DNA of 64,000 nucleotides from Tipula vernalis (Eukaryota > Arthropoda > Insecta > Diptera > Tipulidae). Shown one piece after another: positions 50,236-60,382 of the stretch. Position 1 is the first letter of the stretch. Each line of letters begins with the position of its first letter. The notes under the pieces are model-generated. The model ran no database searches, was not told the DNA's origin, and worked only from the letters and a program-made list of their open reading frames with translations. The stretch is from positions 303,735,536 to 303,799,535 of the forward strand of contig OY282560.1 of the NCBI GenBank assembly GCA_958295665.1, read 5' to 3'. Made by a program: the position numbers and the translations under genes.

Positions 50236-51723
50236 TGTTACGTTGTTGTCTGGTGCTATCGGCCCATTCGCACACTTCTAATAGGATAGTCTCCACGTCG
50301 GCTGGGAGGATTCTTATGTATAGCCGATTTGACAACGTACAAACAATTAACTGTGTGCTTTACTAATCAAAAATTTATTTCCAAATTAACTAAACAAAAA
50401 TCACAAAACTGAAATAAAACTTCATATAGTTTAGCAAGGTGGAAGTCACGAGCGTCAAAGTTTTAATCACGATGGATCACAATCAAAAAAAAAATGAATA
50501 CATTTTTTTTTAATTATATTTTTCACACATTAACTACAACCATTAACAATATCTTAAAAAGATTAAACCTTGTATAAATATAAGTAAACTCTAAATATCC
50601 AAAATTTTGAGAAATGAATAGTTTATCTCTGGTGAATATGAGAAAAGAAGCGTAAATAAATAAAAAATTATGGAAAACTTACCACTTTTGGTCGGAGTAC
50701 TCGAGCGCTCAAGGTGTCCCTCCAAAACGGCATTAGGAAAGCTGAAAAAAAATGCTTGCCCCGAATGTATGTAGGTAAGTATGTATATTCACCCCTATAA
50801 AATATTCACTTCGCACTAAGTAGTCTATTTACTAATATTAATAATAACAAACAAAAGAACCACTAATTTAAATAAATAACTAACTATCAAAAAGTTAACA
50901 AAATTAATAACACAAATAGACAAAATGGCTTCTGGAAATTGGCCAAATAACGCACTGCTATGGTAATTAATGCAAATTCGCAACTAAATTTGGAACCGGT
51001 GTAACATCCTCTATGATATATCTGTCTGTATCCCCGTTGGAAAATGCAGCATCAGCACAATAAAAAAACTCCGCAAACAAACTACGCAGGTCGTATACCC
51101 CCGTTAGTGCAGCTATGCGATGGGTTTTTGTTTATCGCTTCGTAATTTGTGTTATGCGTACGCACCTTACCTATCGGATATTACAACCTTGCGTGCTTTA
51201 TATTTGAAAGCCGGTTCTAAGCCTATACCACCCAAAAATATAATCAACGTTAAGAATATTATTAGAACTATGTATATATACAATGTTTATTATGTTTTAC
51301 CTACTTAAATAATTGATGTGATTTTATGTATCCCACACTATTTGTTTGATAAAGATTTTCTTATGCGGTCTTAGTTTTCCGCAATTTCATTCTGCCTCTT
51401 AACACTAATATATATGGATATTAAAAGAGGTGAATGATTTTTTTTTATTTTAGCTTTATTTACTCGTTGTTATCACTAGAGAATCTCAATTTGAAATGTT
51501 CAAGACTTTCGGTTAAATAATATCATATTATAAGTTACTACCGCTATTCGGCATACAGGAAAACCTCAACTTATCCAGATTCCTATGTATATTAACAATA
51601 ACAGACATTATGTAAATTTTGAGAGCGTTATACTTAAGCTACCTGTTTCAAAAAAAAATTATTCTATTGCAATTTAAATAACGTAATGACATGTTATCAC
51701 GTTAGTATTATACGTTATATACA
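50236..51723. mobile_element. Unidentified 1.5-kb insertion in the copia element
   Basis: Copia reading is interrupted exactly here. The segment starts TGTTACGTTGTTGTCTGGTG and ends TTATATACA, so TG...CA-type ends are possible; GAT is found on both sides. No coding sequence or known motif is seen. It could be a solo LTR of a large-LTR family. Confidence 0.4.
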
Positions 51724-52754
51724 GATTATATGCGTAAAGCGCGATGGCATGTTACATGATACAAATGCTTGGTCACCCTCAAACAGTACTTTGTAGCCCT
51801 TTTTAGTCAAAGCATGTATCGACATCAAGTTGCATTTCAAATCTTTCACCAATAAAACATCCTTCATCACAGTAATCAATGTGTTACCATTATAAAATGT
51901 TTTCACTGGAATATCGCCACGTTTATTCGCAAAAATACTTTCATTTTTCTTTGCAACGGCAATTTTCAACTCATCGATTTCTTCTAGCTTACTAAAATGC
52001 TTTTGTTCGTCAGACATATGTTGCGTTGCACCAGAATCCATTGTGAATTCAATTTTCGATGTGTCATTTACGTTGACGTTATGCCGCTTTGTTTGTGCGT
52101 TAAATGTTGCCGACTCACCAACACACGATTCCAAATCTACAAACGCACACATTGTCGATACTTCTTCCTTTTCTTCATTTGCTTTGTTAGCATTGGCCGA
52201 ACCGTTGTTCTTTTTCTTTTTATTTAGAAAACACTGAGACTTTTTGTGACCGGGTTTAGAACATTTAAAACAAATGAACTCCTTCGATTTTCCCTTTGAC
52301 AATGTTAATCTTTTCCATCTTAGCACCCGCTGAAATTAGCTCACCAATCTTCTTGTCAAACAGCAAAAGATGCTCCACGATACTATCACTTTCATGATAT
52401 TTCATCATCAAAAGTTGTTTTCGCAATAAAACTTAACTTGCTACACTTTTTCTTTTGAAAATACTGGACAATGCATCATACATGTCTTTTGCACGTGATT
52501 TCTCTCTTACATATTCCAGTTGGTTGTCATGAACTGTTGATACCAGCATTGACATGCATTTTTTTCTTCCAATCTAATTTTATCACGTTCCGTTGCTTCC
52601 ACACCAGCTAAAATTTCATCCAGTCCCTAATTGATGTATTTTCTCAAATCTTTTTCATCAAGTAAAATTCCAACTCGATATTTCCAATTACTGAAATTTG
52701 TCTCATCAAACTGTGTTATTTTGCTGATGCTGCTGGTTGTACTCTCCGCCATTT
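51724..52754 (-). pseudogene. Copia gag and protease, broken
   Basis: It starts MAESTTSSISKITQFDETNF (52754) and continues NWKYRVGILLDEKDLRKYI, the copia gag opening, with stops near 52630 and further frame breaks to 52330. The longest intact part (52326-51724) has the single CCHC knuckle CFKCSKPGHKKSQC and the protease active site FTMDSGATQHM, then reads LLVKDLKCNLMSIHALTKKG. It ends at an insertion. Gag forms the particle and protease matures it in intact copies. Confidence 0.75.
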
Positions 52755-52887
52755 TTTTATATTTTTATTTATGCAGTACACTCGTTTCGACGACAATAAA
52801 AATTCAATTGACACAAAAAAGAAAAATTCACCAAAACTAATATTTTAATTAATTTTCCTTTATGGCGCTTGGCCCATAACCTCAGAG

Positions 52888-53115
52888 ATTTATGATTGGA
52901 TTGCTACGTAAATTACAATTTATAATGATTGAAATAAAACTAATTAAAAGATTTTATTTTATAATGTGGTACAACCAAAAACTTTATTGAGATGCTTAAT
53001 GGTTCGCTGTCACAGAAGAAGATAGTTAAACAAAACAAAAAAACATGTAACGCGCGCTGTCAAAACCAACTCAACTAAAGCGTTCTTACTTTGGTTAAAT
53101 TAGTATTCTAATATT
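52888..53115 (-). repeat. 5' LTR of the copia element
   Basis: It starts near 53115 with ATTAGAATACTAATTTAACC on the minus strand and ends before GAGGTTATGGGCC (about 52887-52875), which resembles the internal initiator-tRNA-Met primer site used by copia. The first ~110 bp recur at 39157-39276 with several mismatches and a small indel. Confidence 0.55.
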
Positions 53116-53269
53116 TATGTGTCAAATGTCTGTAGAAAATTAAGCTACAAAATCTAAGTGACGTCCTTGACAAAGACTTCTCTGGGTTTTTAATAAAATA
53201 GCCGTAGTAAGTGTCTTATGGTTATTGAATATTATGAACTCTCGGCATTTGACGAGGTACTGGAAATGT
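53116..53269. other. Flank of the copia element
   Basis: The left flank between the copia LTR and the CsRn1-like fragment. Nothing recognised. Confidence 0.4.
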
Positions 53270-53910
53270 TTTATTTCTAAGAAGATAGCAAAAAGCTCCC
53301 GATCGAACGAGGAATATTTGTGTTCAGATGATTCAGCTTTTTAGGTAGAACCCAGGTGGCTCTCAATTGCACCTTTTCTCTTGTCGATATGATATTGGCT
53401 GCGGAAAATCTTGGATAGCCCAATTCTATCTCTTTTCTGACGAGCACATACCATCTGTCGATATAATTTGACTGAAAAAAATGTAAAGAAAGTACTTCAA
53501 AAATGCATTTAGATGCTTTTATGTTAATTCCATAGTTAAATAAAGTTCGCAAATGTAAATGTTTCTCGGTTGATCCACCAAATATCGCCCAGATAAACAA
53601 TCTAACCCATGTATACGGACGAACTCAAACAGTTCGAACGGAACGCTAATGTCTGTTTTATATACATCATCTGGAGATATCGGAATTTGGTGGTAAGCTC
53701 TTATCAAGTCGACTTTCGAAAATATGACATGCCCTTCCAAATTGGAAGAGAAGTCGTATACAAATATTAGGTATAGGATATAGTCTGGTATAATCACAGC
53801 ATTCAAGCACCGGTATAATCTCCGCAAGGTCGCAAATTTTTTTTTTTTGTTTGGCCCCAATTATAACAAAGAAGAAACCGAAGGGGACGACGGGCGGCAA
53901 ATTCCAAGTT
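53270..53910 (-). pseudogene. CsRn1-like reverse transcriptase fragment
   Basis: Overlapping minus-strand readings give parts of one RT in shifting frames: RLYPIPNI, then FSSNLEGHVIFSKVDLIRAY, HQIPISPDDVYKTDIS and PFELFEFVRIHGL. The YxDD box region is corrupted. Further down come FNYGINIKASKCIFEV and SNYIDRWYVLVRKEI-like text. The same domain is present at 29390-29500, so two copies of related elements exist in the window. Non-functional. Confidence 0.65.
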
Positions 53911-54319
53911 GAATCATTTACCGGAATTCATTTTTGGCAATATTAAACAGAAATTTATCCAGATTCATTAGATCAAGATTTAGAAGTTTCGAACCAAATG
54001 TTTTAATCAAAGAACTGAAAAATAATGCTCGTCTGGTAAGGACATTTTTAAATTTACTTCAAAGAGTCTGTTTTGCCTTATTCTTGAATTTCCAGTAATA
54101 CTAGGAGTTATACGTGTAACGAGTATGCGAATGTAAACACGTGTAGTTCGTTTGAGTATCTATCTAAAACTGCTCGTTTATTCATTTACCCTATTCACAT
54201 ATTAGTATTCCATTTACCACGTCCATGTGACATCTCCTCTTCTTTTACATTTCATAACAAAAAAAATTAAAATATACATAATTATGTTTTAAAATTCGTC
54301 ATCATAACGAACGATTGGT
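53911..54319. other. Non-coding stretch
   Basis: Possibly further decayed pol sequence. No motif identified. Confidence 0.35.
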
Positions 54320-54679
54320 TTAACTAACTTCCTTCGATCTAGTACGCTGTGGTTGCTGGACCGACGTGTTTTTTGACTGTTGTTTTGGTGATTCCATTGT
54401 CGTTTCGTATGGCTCGTTCCTGGTTGTTTCATTTGTTACTGTCCGTTCAGTCCTTGTTGTATTGTCATCTCGATCTTCCGTTTCTACCGATGGTTCAGTA
54501 TTTGACCGAATGTTCGCCTTCGTTTTGTGAAACTGGAATATGTTTCGCCTATATCGCCTTCCCTCATCCGTTTCTACAATGACTGATATTGGATATTTCG
54601 TTTTTTCGACCACTTCGACTCCTTTCCATTCTCGATTAGCTACTTTTAGTCTGACTTTATCGCCAACCTTTAATGGCAA
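54320..54679 (-). pseudogene. Ty3/gypsy Pol C-terminal tail
   Basis: The reading starts MPLKVGDKVRLKVANREWKG and continues with YPISVIVETDEGRRYRRN, the chromodomain-like/C-terminal integrase tail seen in mag/K02A2.6-type Pol, followed by a Thr/Glu/Asn-rich end with QPQRTRSKEVS. The integrase core should lie upstream but is not found (poly-A-rich sequence follows 54680). Isolated fragment. Confidence 0.6.
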
Positions 54680-54689
54680 TGTTTGTAAT

Positions 54690-55376
54690 ACTTTTGTTTT
54701 AATTTTTGTTTCTTATTTAATTAAAGTCTGTGAGTTCAATTCTTAAATTTTATTTGTACATGCCTTATGACTCATGACCCAACATGCAAGTTGGATTTTA
54801 TATGAACAATTCTCGATGTTCACACTATTGCCCATGCGACAAGCAACTAATATTACAATGTTGGTGTCGCTACCCGATCTACGTAACGTTTTTGATTTAG
54901 TCTAAGTTCCCTTGTGGGTGTGTTGATGTGAGCTCTAATGTTATGTGTTTCCTCTATTAACACTCCACTATATTCGCAAGGTTAAGTTTACTACACGTGT
55001 TATATATTAATCCGAAAATCAGTTACATCAATTGTTGTATTGTTATTTGTATTTTATTCACCAGATAATCGATATTCGTTTATTTATTTATTTAATTAAT
55101 TATTAATATTTTATTAAGAATTACAGATATAATCAATTAATTTGCAGCCATCTTATTCCGCCGTTTTTATTCGCTATGTCCTTCTTTTTAGACTCCTGAT
55201 TTTTTTTCTCGTCATTGAGCGCTTTCAGACCCACCAACATGTTGTTATTACTAAGCGGTATCACATTCGCATGATACATGCTCCCATCACAGATGTTACC
55301 CGAATGAATCTGATGGATCACTTGTCAAATTCTTTTATACTTTTACAAAACATTTCTTTTCCGTCATTACAAATTA
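54690..55376. other. AT-rich stretch, no gene
   Basis: Open frames (for example 55142-55393) are short and unsupported. Confidence 0.4.
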
Positions 55377-55722
55377 CACCCCAATTACCATAGTCGCGTC
55401 ATGTCATTTTAGATGACTATAGTCACGTCACATCAATTTTGCCATTCTCTTTGTCGTTTATTACGACTAAAGTCACTTTATACGACAGATGTCACTTGAT
55501 TTTTGCAAGTGTGTGCAAGTGAATTTTGTGCAATCTTTTAAATATGTTGTTGTTTAAAATAATAATATTATTGTTTTAAAACGATTTTATTTCCTATTTG
55601 CCTAATATATTTCAAGTTGCAGTCGTGTCACTTGGTTCGCCTTCAAGAATATCAATTTTCAAGTGACGTGAGACGACTATAGTCACGTCACTTGAAATGA
55701 CACGACTATGGGAATTGGGGTG
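55377..55722. mobile_element. Tc1/mariner-type MITE with internal repeats
   Basis: 346 bp. Ends are CACCCCAATT(A/C)CCATAGTCG in inverse orientation; the match extends about 35 bp with a few mismatches. TA is on both sides (55375-55376, 55723-55724). The phrase GACTATAGTCACGTCAC recurs in both arms and in variants (ACGACTAAAGTCAC). No coding capacity. Confidence 0.75.
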
Positions 55723-55724
55723 TA

Positions 55725-56350
55725 AGTTTTTGGGGATAAGGCTGATGTTTACAGTCAATGCGGGTATATGTTAATGCAGATTATAGGCAGTAGTAATGGT
55801 TGCACTTCAATAATTCAACAAACATGGTTATTAATCCAATACGGATGATGTAGCAACAAATAAAACTTTTATTCACAATAATATTTAAACACACATGTAT
55901 TTTATTAATTTCTATTCAAGGAAAATGATAGGTTTTTAATTAAAGAATAAATTTTATCAAACATGTCTTTTATAACTTTTAATACAAAGAAAATGATACT
56001 CTTTTCGCGTGTGGAATATCTTACTCCACTCTTATATTATTTCTCTTTTTTTGTGCAATTTCATTTTCGCCTAACAAACAAATTCTCAATAATCTACCTC
56101 GTCTGGGCTTGTTCGTGTCTCAACCAACCGTATCAAATCAAAAGAATACAACAACGACTATCGCACTCGAGCAACTCCAAACGTCACAAGTTCACCATAT
56201 TTATACTTACTCTCAGTCTCCATGTAGATATGTATTTGAATTAATTGATTTGAATTAATTAATTTTTTATTTATTAAGTTTTAATGTAGTAGTATAAAAA
56301 TAGTTAATTAAAATTAAAATAATTAATTAAAAATTAATTAATTAGTTTAA
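55725..56350. other. AT-rich stretch, no gene
   Basis: The plus-strand frame at 55963-56244 is open, but its sequence shows no domain and its composition is AT-driven. Confidence 0.4.
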
Positions 56351-56352
56351 AT

Positions 56353-56435
56353 AGTATAAAAATAGTTTATTAAAATTAAAATAATTAATTAAAATTAAAT
56401 TAATTATTTTAATTTTAATAAACTATTTTTATACT
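56353..56435. repeat. Perfect 38-bp inverted repeat (hairpin)
   Basis: The arm from AGTATAAAAATAGTTTATTA (56353-56390) is exactly complementary to 56398-56435, with a 7-base loop. A second, slightly diverged copy of the left arm lies just upstream (56289-56330). It is AT-only apart from a few bases, so it could extrude as a cruciform. Confidence 0.85.
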
Positions 56436-56567
56436 CGTAGAACCCTATTCGTAAAAACTATGATGGCTAAATGTATCGACACCTACATATATGTTGATGA
56501 AAAAAATGACATTTTGTAGGTTACTTTCCTTGTTGATACAGTGTCATGTTGTATTCATAGGCGAATA

Positions 56568-56781
56568 CACCCATCCCTCGATTTACGAAATTTATTTTTA
56601 TGAAATTTCGAAAAATTTATGAAAAATTCGGTTAACGAAATTTCGATTTACAACCTATCTTTCGCCTAAAGAATTAGTTCGTTGCAAAAAACTGCACGTA
56701 AATCGAAATTTCGTTAACCGAATTTTTCGTAAATTTTTCGAAAATTCGTGACAAGAGATTTCGTAAATCGAGGGATGGGTG
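56568..56781. mobile_element. Foldback MITE with ~85-bp arms
   Basis: The left arm starts CACCCATCCCTCGATTTACG and the right arm is its inverse complement ending at 56781; the arms match over most of 85 bp. TA is on both sides (56566-56567, 56782-56783). The terminal CACCC resembles the 55377 MITE start (CACCCC), but the interiors differ. Its position within the 3' part of the mariner-like element suggests it inserted there. Confidence 0.75.
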
Positions 56782-56799
56782 TAATCCACAATTTATTTT

Positions 56800-57992
56800 A
56801 TTTTTGGGGTTATGGTTTCCACATGGATGGGTAATCACTCGGTGAACTCGGTGAAACATAGGCTCTTTTAAGCGCGTTTTCCATAACACCACGTAATGTT
56901 TCTGGTTACAGGCTCAGTATTTCGTCTCGAATATTCTGCTTTAGCTCGGCTAATTGTCTGTGGCTTATTGACATACACTTTGTCTTTTAAATATCCCCAT
57001 AAAAAAAAGTCGGGCGCAGTTAAATCTGGGTAACGAGGTGGCCACGGGAAATCAGAATTTTTTGAAATCAAACGTTTGCCAAAAATTTCTCGCAACAAAT
57101 CCATAGTTTGCCTTGCAGTGTGCACAGTCGCTCCATCTTGTTGGAACCACAAATCAGGATGCTGCTCCACCATTGGCCGCGAAAAGTTTTCAATCATTGT
57201 TCTGTAAGAAGCCCCGGAAATCGTTTCTGGCTTTTCATCCTCATTCTCGAAAAAATATGGACCGATAACTTTATCGGCCATAACACTACACCAAACAGTG
57301 CATCTGGATGGATGTAACTGATGCTGGTGTGTTGCCCTTGGATTTTCAGAGCCCCACAATCTACAATTTTGCTTATTGACATAACCGCTTAAATGGAAAT
57401 GCGCTTCATCCGACATCAAAAGATTATTTAAAAGATCATTTTGTGTTGCTAATTCTGTAAAACGAACAGCATATTGCAGTCGTTGTTGGTGGTCTTGCGG
57501 AAGCAGAGTTTGCACAATTTGAATTTTGCATGGATGCATCTTAAGCTTTAACTTTAAAATTCTCCGCAATGTCGTTCGGGAAATGCCCAACTGGCCGGAA
57601 CGGCGACGAATTGGGACAGATGGATCATTTGCAACACTCTGTCGCACAGCTTCCACGTTGTCTTCAGTACGAATATATCGATGGCGACCTCTTCCAGGAC
57701 AGTCGGCCACTGATCCCCGTTCCTCAAACCGGCTGATCAAATTCCTTATCATGAAGGCTGGGGGAGCTAATCTTGAATTAAAATGTTGATAATACTTTCG
57801 CTGCGTCATAACTATTGATCTTTGACAAGAATAAAAAAATTCGATAATTTTAACACGTTGTTCTGTACTGTATCTATCCATTATAAATTTTCAAGAACTC
57901 AATTATAACCTGCAAAGAAAAAAACACAATTATATTAGAAAACACAAAAATTATTCGGGTTTTACATTGGTACGTCTTATTTGGCCGACCCT
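56800..57992 (-). mobile_element. Mariner-like transposon (DD41D spacing), 3' end lost
   Basis: The right terminus at TA (57993-57994) reads CAGGGTCGGCCAAATAAGAC on the minus strand and sits directly in the RT reading of a non-LTR element, so it marks the insertion point. A ~100-bp leader precedes the transposase ATG. The opposite terminal repeat was not found; the foldback MITE lies where it is expected. Confidence 0.7.
56868..57881 (-). CDS. Mariner-like transposase (337 aa), C-terminal frameshift
   Basis: It starts MDRYSTEQRVKIIEFFYSCQ. N-terminal paired-type HTH region: MIRNLISRFEERGSVADCPG, then the second HTH with QLGISRTTLRRILKLKLKMH. Catalytic core: LMSDEAHFHLSGYVN (first Asp), WFQQDGATVHTARQTM (second Asp) and YPDLTAPDFFLWGYLKDKVY (third Asp). 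I count 41 residues between the second and third Asp, the DD41D spacing known from rosa-type elements. After NKPQTIS the frame shifts near 56945; a neighbouring frame holds an MENALKRAYV-like end, so only the last ~40 residues are affected. All three catalytic Asp residues are intact. It is related to the fragments at 18345-18733 and 19640-19937. Confidence 0.85.
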   Translation of the reverse strand: MDRYSTEQRVKIIEFFYSCQRSIVMTQRKYYQHFNSRLAPPAFMIRNLISRFEERGSVADCPGRGRHRYIRTEDNVEAVRQSVANDPSVPIRRRSGQLGISRTTLRRILKLKLKMHPCKIQIVQTLLPQDHQQRLQYAVRFTELATQNDLLNNLLMSDEAHFHLSGYVNKQNCRLWGSENPRATHQHQLHPSRCTVWCSVMADKVIGPYFFENEDEKPETISGASYRTMIENFSRPMVEQHPDLWFQQDGATVHTARQTMDLLREIFGKRLISKNSDFPWPPRYPDLTAPDFFLWGYLKDKVYVNKPQTISRAKAEYSRRNTEPVTRNITWCYGKRA

Positions 57993-57994
57993 GT

Positions 57995-58985
57995 AGACTC
58001 AACGGCCTTAGAAAAATCTAACAAAATTAAAGAAGTTGATTCCCTATTATTCATATTACGCCTAATATCATCACATACATTTAATAACACAGTAGAAGTG
58101 CTATGAAATTTTCTAAACCCAGATTAGAAGCAACTAATTAAACTATTGCTATGTAAATGCGATTGAATTTGATTTTCAACAACTATCTCGAAAGCCTCTG
58201 AGATAGAACTTAAAATGCTAATTGGCCGAAAATGGGATAGATCTAAAGGATTACTGATCTTTGGGATCGGGATTATTTTACTTAGCTTCCACTGATCAGG
58301 ATAGGAAGAGGACGTGAGAATAAAATTGAAGATATGTAACAAGTATTTTGAGACGAAAGGGAAAACTACCTTAACGAATTTTAAATTGACGTTATCCAGA
58401 CCAGAAGATTCCGATTTAACCTTCCAAATAGCAGATTGTAAATCCTCAAGAGAAATATTTGAAAACGAAAACGAATTAGAGGACGCGTTAGAGAACAAAT
58501 CGACGGAACTATTGTCCGAGTTCAGACTAGAGCAAAAATAACTATTAATTTCGTTGGGTTTAAAATCCCCACTTGAACTAATCTTGCATTTGCCTAGGCC
58601 TAAATTACGAACATTACGCCAGAAAACCTTGGGAGGAAGAGAGGAGTCTAACTTGTCCTTGAAAAAATTACGTTTAGCAATTCGAATTAACCCTACAACT
58701 CTGTTACGAGCCTGCTTGTAATCTAAATGAGGCTGACTATTAGGACACCTTTTCCATACACGATATTTACTAACTCTAATATTTATGGCATTCGAAATTT
58801 CCTGAGACAACCAAGGCGGAGATTTTGCTTTGCAAGTAACCTTTTTAAGCGGAACGCAACTATTAAACACCAAACTAATATATGAGTTGAAAAATTCTAT
58901 TTGGCTAGTTGGAGAACTAAGGCAAAATATATCCTCCCAAGGAACTGAGTTACAAACTATATGTTGATGGAAAAATTGACACTTA
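57995..58985 (-). pseudogene. Non-LTR retrotransposon RT fragment (Jockey/CR1-like)
   Basis: The open part (58873-58124) begins VFNSCVPLKKVTCKAKSPPW, a conserved linker before RT in Jockey/CR1/LOA elements. Next comes KRNFFKDKLDSSLPPKVFWR, then RT blocks IWKVKSESSGLDNVN, FNFILTSSSYPDQWKLSKII and PIPKISNPLDLSHFRPISIL. A TAG near 58126 interrupts; beyond it SGFRKFHSTSTVLLN and LILLDFSKAVES (RT motif A, with AFD changed to AVE) continue until the mariner insertion at 57993. The endonuclease and the FADD box are not in the fragment. Confidence 0.75.
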
Positions 58986-58989
58986 GCCC

Positions 58990-59370
58990 AACAGCCCTTC
59001 TAAGCAAGGCGAATCAAAATTGACTAAAAAATGACATCTCCACTATATGATCGAGTTCAAATTTGATTCAATTTTGTGTGGCAATCTTAAATTATTTCTG
59101 AGTCAACTGGTGTGAGTAAATTAGAAAAATTATTGTTATTTTATTACTAAATTGACACATTTTTTCTTTTAAAATTCTCAAACGGAAATCACTTTTGATA
59201 CATAGTTGGGAAATATAAGCGAGTCGGAATGATTTTTCAAAATTCTTTCTTTATACATAGAAGAATAATAAAAAGATAGTTTTTAGCAAAATTCAAACAT
59301 TTAATTATTAAAATTAGTTATTTATGGTTATGGTTTCGTTATGGTTAATATTTATATCACAGGGCCTCGA
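58990..59370. other. Non-coding stretch
   Basis: AT-rich, nothing recognised. Confidence 0.4.
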
Positions 59371-59371
59371 G

Positions 59372-59785
59372 CTAGGGAATTTCTTCAGGCAAATTCTTCT
59401 CTACAATTTTAATAAATAATTTAGATATATTATAAAAAAAATAAAAATAAAAAACGTTTCCTTTAATCATGTTTAAAATTTGATATGATTTAACGGGCAG
59501 GTTTCCATTTTTTTCAAACCGAGAGTATTCTGAAGCTACTTGGTTAGATAGAATAGCAGCTAGAGAATGTCTTACAAATTTGTCCAAGGATTGGTCCAGT
59601 ACTTTTCCAAATATTGATTTCTATAAAATTTATACATTATTCATAAATTTATTGATTTATTTGGCAATCAATATTAAAAATTATTCATACCGGCGATGGT
59701 GTCATTTTTAATGTGCTGTTTCAGTTCTTCAAACTCTTCTGGTGTAATGCAAGGAATTTTGATTGTTTTTTAGCACCGTCACAAA
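59372..59785 (-). pseudogene. DUF4806-like domain remnant
   Basis: The minus strand reads KIPCITPEEFEELKQHI near 59750, then, after an AT-rich interruption (possibly an intron), KFVRHSLAAILSNQVASEYS and a FEKNGNLPVKSYQILNMI stretch. The order EEFE-L ... VR.L..IL.N..A..Y...G..P...... resembles the DUF4806 domain found in many insect mobile-element-associated proteins. Function unknown. Identification is by motif only. Confidence 0.35.
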
Positions 59786-59789
59786 TATA

Positions 59790-60238
59790 TTTGATTTCCC
59801 TATTCACTTCGTAATAACTTTTTTTATCCATATTACACAATTTTCACTCATCTAAATAGTTATATGGTGATCGCTGTAGTAATGTAGGATTCACCAATTA
59901 TAAGCTATGGTGTGCGCGAGTTATGAGACTTGGGTTCGATTTTTAAAAAATAAAAAACACAACTTGATTCATAACACAATTTATTTTTATTTCAAAGGCA
60001 ATCGTGGATGTTTAAGTTTACAGAGTTAACACTATTCTAATTCTCAATACAGAGTGTATTGTCTTATATCATTTTCTATTGATGTTTATTTTTATTAATA
60101 TTCTTAATTACGATTGGTTGAAGACCGATCGCATGATATTTGTTTATAGGATTATTTGAGATCAATATAATATTAAATTATGGTAAGTTATTATGTGTAT
60201 GTAATATAATATGTTTTTGATAAGATAAAACTATATTT
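59790..60238. other. AT-rich stretch before the Jockey-like poly(A) end
   Basis: No gene or repeat recognised. Confidence 0.4.
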
Positions 60239-60382
60239 TTTTTTAAACATCTTTATTGATATGTCTACTACAATCTTAAACATTATTAATTCATTAGTAA
60301 GGTTGACATTAGTACTTATGAGATAAGCATAAACTTGTGTGGGTCTGCTGGACCAGTATCCAGTTCCCTTAAGATATAATAT

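Larger units (their letters stand above)
39157..53115 (-). mobile_element. Copia-type LTR retrotransposon split by three insertions
   Basis: Copia pieces lie in 5'-to-3' order on the minus strand: LTR and primer site (53115-52870), gag and protease (52754-51724), integrase (50235-49462), post-integrase region (45422-44954), reverse transcriptase (40118-39258) and a partial LTR (39276-39157). They are separated by inserts at 50236-51723, 45428-49456 and 40124-44948. Two of the inserts have 5-bp duplications (GTCAC, CCAAT), and removing them rejoins copia reading. The LTR copies share about 110 bp (TTTGGTTAAATTAGTATTCT and CACAGAAGAAGA). The 3' LTR is cut short. Several stops and shifts show the copia is older than the inserts. 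Confidence 0.8.

Noticed and set aside
56353..56435. Rho-independent-type terminator or CRISPR repeat
   Set aside because: The stem is AT-only and the setting is eukaryotic; there are no regularly spaced repeats with unique spacers.
57108..57789. Plus-strand ORFs over the mariner-like transposase
   Set aside because: Antisense to a frame with all three catalytic Asp residues.
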